Below are positions 1-7,704 of a stretch of DNA of 14,374 nt, piece by piece. This DNA is from CAYYTU01 sp964474655. Its GTDB lineage: Bacteria; Chloroflexota; Anaerolineae; B4-G1. The position numbers were made by a program, and so were the translations under genes. Location: the NCBI GenBank assembly GCA_964474655.1, contig CAYYTU010000068.1, forward strand, positions 1 through 14,374, written 5' to 3'. How positions within the stretch are numbered: position 1 is the first letter of the stretch; every line of letters begins with the position of its first letter. The notes beneath the pieces were generated by a model. The model saw nothing but the letters and a program-made list of their open reading frames with translations, ran no database searches and was not told the DNA's origin.

Positions 1-2
1 TT

Positions 3-269
3 CACGAGCATCTACGGTGCCAGAAGCCCTACCGCAAGCGTTCTGGGAGCCAGGACCGGTGCGGAAAGAAACGCGCTATTGTTGCTATCGCACATTCGAT
101 CTTGGTCAGTCTGTGGCATATGTTGTCCAAGCAAGAACCGTACCGAGAGTTAGGCGGCGACTATTTCGACCAACGTAACAAGGAGAGCAAACTCGCGTAC
201 TTGACCGGTGAAATGGAAAAGCTCACCGGTGGCGTCGTGCGCATCGAGTTTCAGCCCGCCGCCACGTAG
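3..269 (+). CDS. IS110-family transposase, C-terminal fragment (5' end outside window)
   Basis: This frame is open from the window edge to a TAG at 267-269, giving 88 visible residues. From about position 63 it reads like the conserved C-terminus of IS110-family (DEDD plus Transposase_20) transposases: GKKRAIVAIAHSILVSLWH, then an EPYRELGGDYFDQR block, ending in QPAAT. In this family the C-terminal Transposase_20 domain carries the catalytic serine and works with the N-terminal RuvC-like domain; neither the Ser nexus nor the RuvC part is visible here. The first 20 residues or so match the family less well, so mild decay is possible. No intact element can be shown. The GC-rich codon use differs little from the neighbours. 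It is the only recognisable transposase in the window and marks the left border of the glycan locus. Confidence 0.85.
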   Translation, partial: HEHLRCQKPYRKRSGSQDRCGKKRAIVAIAHSILVSLWHMLSKQEPYRELGGDYFDQRNKESKLAYLTGEMEKLTGGVVRIEFQPAAT

Positions 270-390
270 GAGCTCTTATTTTCGGAATAGGTCGTCTATA
301 CCGCAGGGTGTGCTTAGACGCGAACAAGGCAAACGAAGCCGGGGTTGACGCGCCTGGCAAACAGGATTGGTGGCAACCTGGTGTGCCTAA
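270..390 (+). other. Structured non-coding stretch downstream of the IS110 fragment
   Basis: No convincing coding signal is seen between the transposase stop and the next gene. The stretch holds two clear inverted repeats. The first is a perfect 6-bp stem, CGTCTA 293-298 with TAGACG 315-320, with a 16-nt loop. The second is a composite hairpin at 356-387: GGCA/TGCC as the outer stem, a small internal loop, CAGG/CCTG, a bulged A at 366, TTG/CAA and a GTGG loop. The sequence gacgcg also occurs twice directly (317-322 and 347-352). IS110/IS1111 elements carry a structured guide (bridge) RNA in a non-coding end. Whether this stretch is part of such an RNA is only a possibility; the exact element end cannot be placed. 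Confidence 0.35.
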
Positions 391-418
391 GTGCTTCGAT
401 TGCCTGAACCCCGATTTC

Positions 419-446
419 TTGCACGTGACGTAAATCATGCTAGTAT
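419..446 (+). promoter_or_regulatory. Possible extended -10 promoter for the first unit
   Basis: TAGTAT at 441-446 is preceded by TGC (438-440), the extended -10 pattern. A poor -35 (TTGCAC, 419-424) lies 16 nt upstream. Initiation would fall a few bases before the ATG at 457, giving a nearly leaderless message. That would fit the absence of a Shine-Dalgarno sequence before 457. The match is weak. Confidence 0.3.
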
Positions 447-456
447 TAAGTTTCTT

Positions 457-2403
457 ATGAGACTTCTCACTGTCAAACGCATCAAGTTGGCTCTGGCCCT
501 TCTGATCATTTTGCCGTTCGCCTTGTGGAGTATCCGCATCGTGCGAACAGTCGTATCACTGCAGTCTCACCTTGGTCAGTTGGAGGCGATGGTAGAAACA
601 CCGGGATCTGTTAACCTCGGCCAGGCCTGCAATCAGATACAAAACATCCATGATGATGTGAACACACTCCGTCGACAAGTTTATGGGCCACTGCAAGTAA
701 CGTCATCATTGCTGGGATGGTTGCCGAGGATAGGCGGGGATATCCAAGCAACCCCCCATATACTAGCAACGGGAGAAAGATTGACCGAAGTCGGGGCAAC
801 AGCTTGTGAGGCGATGAGACCGGCACTAAAAACGTTGGAAGAAGATGGAATTCCAGATAACCTCGACAATCTCTCGCTGGGACAGATCGCCCATATCCTG
901 GAACAATCCAACCTGAAAGAAGCTTTACCTGCTGTTGAAGAGGCCCAAGAAGCCTGGGAACAGATCGACCAGACCGTCCTCTCTTCCTGGCTGGCGGAGA
1001 GAGCAGCCCTATTGGAGCAAGGACTGCCTTTGCTGGAAACTGGACTGAAAGCTTCCCCAATTGCGGTAGACCTTATGGGAATGGAGAAGCCCCGGACCTA
1101 TCTGATTTTGGCGGTCAATGAAGAGGAATTACGACCAGGCGGAGGATTTATCAGCGGCGTTGGCGAAGTCCACATCAAGGCTGGTCAGATCATCACTATG
1201 ACATTTCGGGATAGTTATGCCGTGGATGATTTCAGCAAGCCGTATCCCTATCCTCCGAAGCCGATTCAAAGGTACATGGGCATTGATCAATGGGTCTTTC
1301 GCGATAGCAACTGGTCGCCCGATTTTCCAACAGCAGCTCAACAAGCAATTGAACTCTATCGTCCTGGTTACCCTATCACAATCAACGGCGTCGTCGCTGT
1401 CGATCAACACGCCGTGCAAGCAATCGCTGAAGCCATAGGACCGCTCTCAATTGAAGGCGCAAATGACCCCATAACAGGTGATACCCTTGTGAGCTATATG
1501 CGAGAGGCCTGGGCACCGGATAGCGGCGATATCCGTGATTGGGAATGGGGGCAACGGAAAGCGTTCATGGGGGTAATCGCCAAATCGGTCTGGCAAAAAG
1601 TACAAAGTGGAAATGTAGATTGGATCGACCTTCTTTCTACTTCGCTGGATCTATTAGAGAAAAAACATCTGCTCATCTATTTCACAGACTCCCAAGCTGC
1701 GAATCTGATGGCTGAAAGAGGCTGGAGCGGGGCTCTCCATCGCGGAGAGGGTGACTTTTTGATGGTCGTGGATGCTAATGTAGGCTACAACAAAGCCAAC
1801 GTCAACGTTCAAAGATCAATCACGTATGAGGTCGATTTACACACTTCCCCTCCCCAGGGCAAATTGACCTTGGTCTATACTCACACCAGCCAAGTCAAGA
1901 CTCCCTGCGACCCCGAACCTCGTTACGATCCCACGTATGAGCAAATGATAGAGCGCTGTTATTGGCACTACTTGAGAATCTACACCCCGGAAAACAGCCA
2001 GTTGTTGGATGCTACGAAAACCTCGATCCCTAACAACCTATTACAGTTTGGAGGGCCTGTCTCAGGAGAAATTGAGGTACATCCAGCGGCTGAAGGCCCC
2101 TGGACTGTTATGGGGATTATGAGCCTGCTACCGCTGGGCGAAACGCGTTCCCGCTATCTTCATTGGAAAATCCCATCGGATTTGATACAATGGAACGGCA
2201 ACAGAGGAAAATACTCTCTAATGATACAGAAACAACCTGGAACGCCGGGATCTGACTTAAAGATACGAGTTAGACTACCTCAGAACAGCCTCTTGACCGA
2301 TGCCGAACCGGAACCGTCAATGAAGAGAGAGGAACAAGTAGTTTATCACACTACTTTGGACCGCAATCGCCAGATCACTTTACAGTTTAGGAGGCCTCGA
2401 TGA
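457..2403 (+). CDS. DUF4012 domain-containing membrane-anchored protein
   Basis: From ATG 457 the product has 648 residues. A short basic N-terminus (MRLLTVKRIK) is followed by one membrane helix at about residues 10-32, then a helical region (35-200) and a large extracytoplasmic domain. Family hallmarks of DUF4012 are visible: LGWLPRIGGD (86-95), NEEELRPGGGFI (221-232) and RDSNWSPDFPTAA (282-294). The family is common in Actinobacteria and Chloroflexota, often beside exopolysaccharide glycosyltransferases, but its biochemical role is not established. The frame stays open upstream to a GTG at 391. I prefer 457 because the basic-then-hydrophobic signal anchor begins there and a possible promoter overlaps the upstream codons; neither start has a good ribosome site. 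The stop overlaps the next start (ATGA), so the two genes are probably translationally coupled. A structural or processing role for surface glycan is inference only. Confidence 0.85.
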   Translation: MRLLTVKRIKLALALLIILPFALWSIRIVRTVVSLQSHLGQLEAMVETPGSVNLGQACNQIQNIHDDVNTLRRQVYGPLQVTSSLLGWLPRIGGDIQATPHILATGERLTEVGATACEAMRPALKTLEEDGIPDNLDNLSLGQIAHILEQSNLKEALPAVEEAQEAWEQIDQTVLSSWLAERAALLEQGLPLLETGLKASPIAVDLMGMEKPRTYLILAVNEEELRPGGGFISGVGEVHIKAGQIITMTFRDSYAVDDFSKPYPYPPKPIQRYMGIDQWVFRDSNWSPDFPTAAQQAIELYRPGYPITINGVVAVDQHAVQAIAEAIGPLSIEGANDPITGDTLVSYMREAWAPDSGDIRDWEWGQRKAFMGVIAKSVWQKVQSGNVDWIDLLSTSLDLLEKKHLLIYFTDSQAANLMAERGWSGALHRGEGDFLMVVDANVGYNKANVNVQRSITYEVDLHTSPPQGKLTLVYTHTSQVKTPCDPEPRYDPTYEQMIERCYWHYLRIYTPENSQLLDATKTSIPNNLLQFGGPVSGEIEVHPAAEGPWTVMGIMSLLPLGETRSRYLHWKIPSDLIQWNGNRGKYSLMIQKQPGTPGSDLKIRVRLPQNSLLTDAEPEPSMKREEQVVYHTTLDRNRQITLQFRRPR

Positions 2404-3014
2404 GCTCAATTAAGAAGATCATTCTGTCTGCAACTTTGTTGATCATCCTCAGCGGAGCAATGGTCACCACGGTCGATCTATGGGCCGCCCCGAGTCAAGA
2501 TCCACAGCGCCAAACAGTGCCGACGCGAGCACCAACAGATCAACCAGATCCGGATGACGATTCAGACAACGAAAACAATTCGGGTTCTGATGATGGATCA
2601 GAGCCAGCCCAGCCAACGGCAACGCCAGTTCCTCCAACGCCAACACCGATTCCGCCAACAACTACCCCAATCCCCACCTCCACTGCTACAGCAACTCTCA
2701 CTGCAACTGCTACTCCCACCGAAGAAGCGACCTCAACATCGACGGCGGTTCCAACGCCAACAGTGCTTGACGTAACACCAAGCCAGGATCCTACATCTAC
2801 AACATCCTCCTCTGCCGGGACGGATCAGACGCCATCTCCCACAGCAACCCTGGCATCTTCCTCATCAGATGGAGGAGGCTCCTTCATTTTCTGGGGAGGC
2901 ATCGGCGCGGTAACCATCGGGATAATCGCATTAGTAGCGTGGCAAGGGATGCAAGGAAGATGGTCGCTCAAGAATCTTTTGTGGTTCATATCAGAAGACT
3001 CATCCCAATCGTAG
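2400..3014 (+). CDS. Secreted Ser/Thr/Pro-rich, membrane-anchored (mucin-like) protein
   Basis: The 204-residue product starts at an ATG overlapping the previous stop, with a strong ribosome site (AGGAGG, 2391-2396). It has four parts: an N-terminal signal sequence or anchor (residues 4-30, hydrophobic core IILSATLLIILSGA); an acidic stretch (about 48-69, mostly D, N, S, G, E); a long low-complexity Pro/Thr/Ser/Ala segment (about 70-157, repeats of the TPTP and PTATP type); and a C-terminal membrane helix (about 161-181) followed by a short WSLKNLLWF-type tail. No enzymatic domain is visible. The composition is that of an extended extracellular stalk, and the Ser/Thr density makes it a plausible acceptor for O-glycans. 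It lies between the DUF4012 gene and a DUF2723 membrane glycosyltransferase gene, suggesting a joint role. Such proteins evolve fast, so function cannot be read from homology. Confidence 0.8.
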   Translation: MSSIKKIILSATLLIILSGAMVTTVDLWAAPSQDPQRQTVPTRAPTDQPDPDDDSDNENNSGSDDGSEPAQPTATPVPPTPTPIPPTTTPIPTSTATATLTATATPTEEATSTSTAVPTPTVLDVTPSQDPTSTTSSSAGTDQTPSPTATLASSSSDGGGSFIFWGGIGAVTIGIIALVAWQGMQGRWSLKNLLWFISEDSSQS

Positions 3015-3101
3015 GAAGTCCAACACAAGGCGAGAACTCTTACATAATCAGTCGCCACTTTATGTGATCAAGTTATATCGTATGCGCGCAGGGGGGAGAT
3101 T

Positions 3102-4622
3102 TTGGTAGAGGGCTCACGACATCGCCGTCTAGTGGGTGGTTTCTTAGCAGTCACCGTGTTGGGTCTCGTTCTCTATACAGCAACACTAGCCCCCACTGTC
3201 CTCTGGGGAGACGAAGGACACCTACAATTAAACGCCATAGTTGGTACTCTTCAAGGCAGCGCGGGAAGCCATCCGTTGTGGGTATGGATCGCGCACCAAT
3301 TCACCCGCTTTCCTCTAGGCGATGTCGCTGGTCGGGTGAATATGGCATCCGCCGTCTCCGGTGCGCTTACGGTAGGTATTCTGTATCTGGTTTTGCGCGA
3401 GATAGGAATCACTCACGAGGCTAGCGTTCTGGCAACGCTAGCTTTCCTGGTTTCTCACACCTTCTGGAGCTATGCCGTCCGCGCTGAGGTGTATACCCTG
3501 ACCCTCTTCCTGATGGCCTTACAGGCCTGGTTGGGGCTGAAATGGTACCATACGGGTCAGAGGATCTACCTGGCAAGCACTGGTTTCGCCATCGGACTGG
3601 GACTTGCCGCTCATCTTATGGTGATACTTTATGTGCCAGGCTTGCTGTGGTTGATGTGGCAACGTAGGCGGAAGATAAAGGGTAAGAGTGTTATTATGTT
3701 CCTTCTCGCCGGAGCAATAGGGGCTCTCCCTCTAGCCATCCTGATTGCGCGCGACGCCTATACGCGAGAGATGGCAGGACTTGAGATCGTCCGGTGGGCG
3801 TTATTCAGCTTCGAAGGGTACGATTTCAGCGGCGCCTTCTTTGATTTCTCGTGGCGTCTTCTGCCATCGGACACATTCCAGTGGCTGGCATTTCTTGGAA
3901 TGCAATTCTTGGGATTGTCAGGCATCTGTGGATTACTTGGAATTCTGAAGGGCTGGCAGGAAACAGATAAAGTGCTAAACGTTTACGTAGTTCTTCTTTA
4001 CTTGGGCGCAATGGTTTTCGCCTTCGCCTATCGCGTGGGCGACCGTTACGTTTTCTACCTGCCCAGTTACCTTCCTTTCGCCATTTGGATCGGGCTGGGG
4101 TGGCAGTGGGCCTTGAAACGCCTCCGACACGGCAGAGGAATTGAGAGCGCGCGTCAGTGGTGGTTTCGCCTCATACTTGCCGCTCTCATCGTAGGTATCC
4201 CAATAGCGGCCTATCGACTAGCTCCCGAGCTGGTCGATCGCGGCGTGACCTTCCGAGAGACACGACGCGTTCCCGGACCTAAAGGGAAGTACTACTTCCT
4301 GTGGCCACCAAAATCGGGTTATATTGATGCACGCACCTACGCTGAGGAAACCTTGAATCCAGCCCCCGCCAACGCCGTCATACTGGCCGATCCCATTCTG
4401 TCATCTCCGCTCCGGTTCTTACAAGAGGTCGAGGGGCTTCGGAACGATGTATCAGTTCGATTTTGCTGCTGGAATATAGAGAAAGCATTATCTCAAGCCC
4501 AAGGTCGACCCATTATGCTGGGCGATTTGAGCCCACAAGTATACCCACTGGAGTTTATAAACCAGCACTACGAGATTCATCCACAAGGCGCGGCCTATCT
4601 GTTGGTTAAAAAGAGCTCATAA
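3102..4622 (+). CDS. DUF2723 (TMEM260-like) polytopic membrane glycosyltransferase, GT-C type
   Basis: The 506-residue product begins at TTG 3102, chosen because a purine-rich ribosome site (GGGGGGAG, 3091-3098) sits just upstream and the nearby ATG at 3082 is out of frame and soon stops. The N-terminal part matches DUF2723: YTATLAPTVLWGDEGHLQ (residues 25-42), a HPLW segment in the first outer loop, and GDVAGRVNMASA (73-84), followed by many membrane helices. A soluble C-terminal region lies at about 395-506. In GT-C enzymes the acidic pair in the first outer loop (here D37, E38) is typically catalytic. The eukaryotic member TMEM260 is a protein O-mannosyltransferase; bacterial members are mostly uncharacterised. 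Transfer of a sugar from a lipid donor on the outer face of the membrane is therefore inferred. The neighbouring Ser/Thr-rich protein is a candidate acceptor. Confidence 0.8.
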   Translation: MVEGSRHRRLVGGFLAVTVLGLVLYTATLAPTVLWGDEGHLQLNAIVGTLQGSAGSHPLWVWIAHQFTRFPLGDVAGRVNMASAVSGALTVGILYLVLREIGITHEASVLATLAFLVSHTFWSYAVRAEVYTLTLFLMALQAWLGLKWYHTGQRIYLASTGFAIGLGLAAHLMVILYVPGLLWLMWQRRRKIKGKSVIMFLLAGAIGALPLAILIARDAYTREMAGLEIVRWALFSFEGYDFSGAFFDFSWRLLPSDTFQWLAFLGMQFLGLSGICGLLGILKGWQETDKVLNVYVVLLYLGAMVFAFAYRVGDRYVFYLPSYLPFAIWIGLGWQWALKRLRHGRGIESARQWWFRLILAALIVGIPIAAYRLAPELVDRGVTFRETRRVPGPKGKYYFLWPPKSGYIDARTYAEETLNPAPANAVILADPILSSPLRFLQEVEGLRNDVSVRFCCWNIEKALSQAQGRPIMLGDLSPQVYPLEFINQHYEIHPQGAAYLLVKKSS

Positions 4623-4675
4623 GTTAAGAACAGCATCTGCGTTAGCTGCATAGTATATCAGTCAGGAGAAAAAAT

Positions 4676-6010
4676 ATGTATTCTGTATCAAGAAAGCGTT
4701 TACTCGGTGTCCTGGTGCTGACAATGACCTTGCTCGGCGTTGCTGGGCTTTTCCTGTTCGCAAGCCCGGCTCGCGTCAACGGAGCACCATCGAGAATCGA
4801 GCGAAAAGACATGTCAGCAAACACGTTGCTTTCCGCCACGGAGGAACTGACCCATCACGTCTATCTACCCCTTGTCGCCAGAGACTACGGTCCGCGCAGT
4901 TCCCGTCTGGGGTACTGTGCCGTGGATGGAGACATCACACGCTATCCCGACATTCATCAGCTTGCAGCAGGATGGTACGTCAACTTTCACGTCGAATCCG
5001 ATCCTGTCCGTCCCCTGGGCATGGAATACGTTCAGACAGTACGCCTGCACCAGCTGACGGAATGCTGGCCTGATAGAATCCGAGATCGAGAGGAGTGTCC
5101 CTACGTGAGACCCTACACCTACACACTCACCTCTCCTGGCAGCTGGGGAGCGCTTGTGTCGGCCGTCGAGGCCAATCCTGGTTCTCTGTGGCTCGTCGGC
5201 AACGAGATGGATCGGTATGATTGGGGCGGGGATAATCCTTATACGGAAAAAGAAGAGAGTGCGCCTTCAGGTGGTCAGGACGAGATGCTGCCGGATCTGT
5301 ATGCGCAAGCCTACCACGAAATATACGATAGAATCACGACTGCCGACCCAACAGCCAAAGTCGCCATTGGGGGTATCATCCAGGCCACGCCAGCCCGGCT
5401 ATGGTACCTGGAGAAAATATGGGATACGTACAGAGATGAGTATGGAGAAGATATGCCAGTAGACGTGTGGAACGTGCATAACTTCATCTTCAAGGAGAAA
5501 TGCGATGACTTTGGAGCCGACATACCCCCAGGCTGCCCCGCGAGCGTGTGCGAGACAAATGACGATGGCGTGCTTTGTTACGGAAAGCGCTACGCAGACA
5601 CAAAGCACAATAGCCTAGAGATCTTCGACAAGCAAATCCGGGCTTTTCGTGAATGGATGGCAGATCACGGACAACAGGATAAACCATTGATTGTCTCTGA
5701 ATACGGCATCGTTTACCACCATGCCGGTATGGAGGATAACGAAGGGGAAGTGGTCAGAAACTTTATGCGGGACACGTTTGACTATTTTATGACCGAAAAA
5801 GACTGTAACCTTAGTCATCAGGATGATTGTCGTCTCGTGCAGCGCTGGGCCTGGTATAGCCTGGACGATGACAGAGCAACTATGAATAAATATTCTTACT
5901 TGTTCGATCAAGACACTCGTCAGATGCAAGCGTTGGGAAAAACGTTCGCCGACTATGCCCAGAATCACCTAGACGTCATCGGATCAGAAAAACCACCTTA
6001 CTGGCCCTGA
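4676..6010 (+). CDS. Secreted glycoside-hydrolase-like protein (clan GH-A-type TIM barrel) with VYLPLVxR motif
   Basis: The 444-residue product has a clear ribosome site (AGGAG, then ATG 4676). A signal peptide (residues 5-37, hydrophobic core about 9-29) is followed by a linker with HVYLPLVARDY (61-71) and then a catalytic-like domain. Features resembling clan GH-A hydrolases are LWLVGNEMDR with N176-E177 (acid/base position after strand 4), VWNVHNF with H268 (strand 6) and LIVSEYG with E342 (nucleophile position on strand 7), plus a Trp-rich WAWYSLDD near strand 8. About ten cysteines suggest disulphides outside the cytoplasm. Substrate and exact GH family are not recognisable; a retaining beta-glycosidase or polysaccharide-trimming role is inference. 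It is last in the first unit, 53 nt after the DUF2723 gene and just before a strong hairpin. Confidence 0.7.
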   Translation: MYSVSRKRLLGVLVLTMTLLGVAGLFLFASPARVNGAPSRIERKDMSANTLLSATEELTHHVYLPLVARDYGPRSSRLGYCAVDGDITRYPDIHQLAAGWYVNFHVESDPVRPLGMEYVQTVRLHQLTECWPDRIRDREECPYVRPYTYTLTSPGSWGALVSAVEANPGSLWLVGNEMDRYDWGGDNPYTEKEESAPSGGQDEMLPDLYAQAYHEIYDRITTADPTAKVAIGGIIQATPARLWYLEKIWDTYRDEYGEDMPVDVWNVHNFIFKEKCDDFGADIPPGCPASVCETNDDGVLCYGKRYADTKHNSLEIFDKQIRAFREWMADHGQQDKPLIVSEYGIVYHHAGMEDNEGEVVRNFMRDTFDYFMTEKDCNLSHQDDCRLVQRWAWYSLDDDRATMNKYSYLFDQDTRQMQALGKTFADYAQNHLDVIGSEKPPYWP

Positions 6011-6030
6011 CACTCGTCACATAACCAACT

Positions 6031-6077
6031 AAGATGCGGGTGCAGATGCTCTTCACAGGGCGCTGTGCCCGCATCTT
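6031..6077 (+). terminator. Strong hairpin, likely transcription terminator after the GH-like gene
   Basis: AAGATGCGGG (6031-6040) pairs perfectly with CCCGCATCTT (6068-6077). The stem can extend inward by five more pairs, two of them G-U (6041-6045 with 6063-6067). It lies 20 nt after the GH-like stop. The following T run is short (TTT then GCG), so efficiency is uncertain. The stem is symmetric enough to act on either strand. Confidence 0.7.
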
Positions 6078-6103
6078 TGCGTGTAAATAGCCAGTAATTC
6101 CTA

Positions 6104-6133
6104 TTGAAAGCGCCCCCACTATTCCCTTATCTT
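6104..6133 (+). promoter_or_regulatory. Possible sigma70-type promoter for the secreted protein gene
   Basis: TTGAAA (6104-6109, 5 of 6 to consensus) is followed after 18 nt by TATCTT (6128-6133, 4 of 6). It lies between the hairpin at 6031-6077 and the start at 6179, where a new promoter would be expected if the hairpin terminates. Confidence 0.35.
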
Positions 6134-6178
6134 TGAGGTAACTATCAGAAATACGTTCACCAGAATAGGAGAATGCTT

Positions 6179-7678
6179 ATGAAGCACGTTTACTTCTCAT
6201 TGTTTGCCGCTATAGCGATCCTTTCACTCATAGGGTCGATAACGATTCAACCGGTCAGCGCTCAACATCAACCGCTCCTTGAAGATCCGATCTCGCCTCC
6301 CCCAGACCACATTACGAATGCAGAGAATACCGATTGGTTGGAACCTCAGGGGCTAAACATCGTGGATCTAGCCGGCGTCGTCCCCGACAGATACCTTAAA
6401 GGCGCAATCATCTCTTTCACCCCAGGATACGGGATCTTGACGTATGAATCCGGCACTCGGGTTGGCGACACTGTCACGATCACGACAACTGTCTATCCAC
6501 GCTACATCATTGATAAGGATATTGGTTGGTCAGGCAGTATGTTCGGCTGCCTGGGACAACCGGCGCGCATAGACCAATGGGGATCGACCACGCCGGCCAC
6601 AACGATGCGCCTCTATCACAATGGGGAAGATGTAACCAAGCAAGTTGATTCCTACATGTATGTGCCAGCTGGTCGTAACACACCAATTCGCAACCCGCAG
6701 CAATCTGAATGGCAAAATGAATATCGATATTGGGAAACACAGCCCAAGAAAACAGATGATCACTTCACTTCCAATGGATCTCTCAACATTCCCGCCAATA
6801 TGGGATGTGAGATTATTATGTCGTACCAGAACTACCAGCAGTTGACTGCTGTCTTCACCGCTAACGTAAGACAGCACATCTCTGTGGACGTAGTGGGGAC
6901 GGAACAGTTCACGTTCCATTCCTATCTGGGAGCGGGTTATGCTGGCTTGTTAGACAATCTAGTTGACCAGCTCAAAGACAACTACGGCGGACGCCACGAG
7001 AAATTCACGTTGAACATACCAGACGAAGCAGACTATTTCTTCTTGAACTTCCCCCCTATGCCGGTTGACGCATATACACAATTTCCAGACAATCGCTATG
7101 ACAACGTGGGGCGTCCTTCAGGAGGCACGTACCGTATCGATGGCAGTGGGTTATCTGTCGATCACGTCAATGCGATGGGGCTCCCGCTCTACGGACACTG
7201 GAAAGATATCGGGAACAAGGACAAGGACAAGGACTATCTACCACATTTCAAAGAGCCCGATAAGCTAGCTGCCCCCGAATACTTCGTACCGGCCGGCGTC
7301 GACTATGATCCCTGTATGCTGGACGGCTCGTGCCCCCAGTGGCTGCTTGAAGAGATACGAAACACAGAGATGACTATGACTATGATCTACTTGCATGTTG
7401 AGCGGACAACTTGCGGATTGGATCAGATTCCCCTCAAAATGGTAGGCCCTGACTGGGACGCCTCGACTGCCTCAGCAACCACCGAGCACACCTCCCTCGC
7501 GAGCATTGCAGCAATGAACACGCCCTTGAGCCAGACAGGAACGCTCACCCACCCCGTCTATCTGCCTCTGGTTTTGCGACGCTACTGTGCTTTCATCCCC
7601 CCGGACAGTCCTAGCGATCAGCCCCAGGGGTGGTTCACGGAAGACGGGCAGATGATGGATTTCGTACCTCGACAATAG
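6179..7678 (+). CDS. Secreted protein of unknown function with C-terminal VYLPLVxR motif
   Basis: I do not recognise this family. The start is placed at ATG 6179 rather than 6173: the ribosome site AGGAGA (6167-6172) touches the first ATG but is 6 nt from the second. The 499-residue product has a clear signal peptide (core YFSLFAAIAILSLIGS) with a likely signal peptidase I cleavage after VSA (residue 28). The mature part is rich in aromatic residues, Asp, Asn and Pro, with short beta-type segments (for example GDTVTITTTVYPRY) and several cysteines. It has no membrane helix in the body. Near the end it carries LTHPVYLPLVLRRYC (about residues 456-470), almost the same as in the GH-like protein upstream, followed by a 31-residue polar tail. 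Extracellular, possibly surface-associated, is the most that can be said. Confidence 0.75.
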   Translation: MKHVYFSLFAAIAILSLIGSITIQPVSAQHQPLLEDPISPPPDHITNAENTDWLEPQGLNIVDLAGVVPDRYLKGAIISFTPGYGILTYESGTRVGDTVTITTTVYPRYIIDKDIGWSGSMFGCLGQPARIDQWGSTTPATTMRLYHNGEDVTKQVDSYMYVPAGRNTPIRNPQQSEWQNEYRYWETQPKKTDDHFTSNGSLNIPANMGCEIIMSYQNYQQLTAVFTANVRQHISVDVVGTEQFTFHSYLGAGYAGLLDNLVDQLKDNYGGRHEKFTLNIPDEADYFFLNFPPMPVDAYTQFPDNRYDNVGRPSGGTYRIDGSGLSVDHVNAMGLPLYGHWKDIGNKDKDKDYLPHFKEPDKLAAPEYFVPAGVDYDPCMLDGSCPQWLLEEIRNTEMTMTMIYLHVERTTCGLDQIPLKMVGPDWDASTASATTEHTSLASIAAMNTPLSQTGTLTHPVYLPLVLRRYCAFIPPDSPSDQPQGWFTEDGQMMDFVPRQ

Positions 7679-7704
7679 CAAGGAGCAAACAGTTCACCGC
7701 AGTC

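Noticed and set aside
391..456. Upstream GTG start for the DUF4012 gene
   Set aside because: It adds 22 residues lacking signal character before a classic basic-hydrophobic anchor, has no ribosome site, and overlaps a possible promoter. It remains possible but is less likely than ATG 457.
611..1060. Reverse-strand open frame of 149 codons
   Set aside because: It lies wholly inside the DUF4012 gene. Its translation has no recognisable domain and an erratic composition, so it is an antisense shadow.
2610..2770. Tandem-like nucleotide pattern in the Pro/Thr-rich segment
   Set aside because: The pattern comes from low-complexity coding for Thr, Pro and Ala with varied codons. It has no fixed repeat unit and no CRISPR-like spacing.
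3029..3065. Small inverted repeats (GGCGA/TCGCC and ACATAA/TTATGT) between the mucin-like and DUF2723 genes
   Set aside because: The stems are only 5-6 bp, they interleave so they cannot both form, and no T run follows. They do not suffice to call a terminator.
6173..6178. First ATG of the secreted protein gene
   Set aside because: The AGGAGA site ends at 6172, leaving no spacing. ATG 6179 is at the proper distance and begins the signal peptide directly.
7215..7232. ACAAGG repeated three times (and ATGACT twice at 7370)
   Set aside because: These are short in-frame hexamer repeats encoding KDKDKD and MTMTM. They are too short to be a meaningful repeat element, though they could vary between strains.
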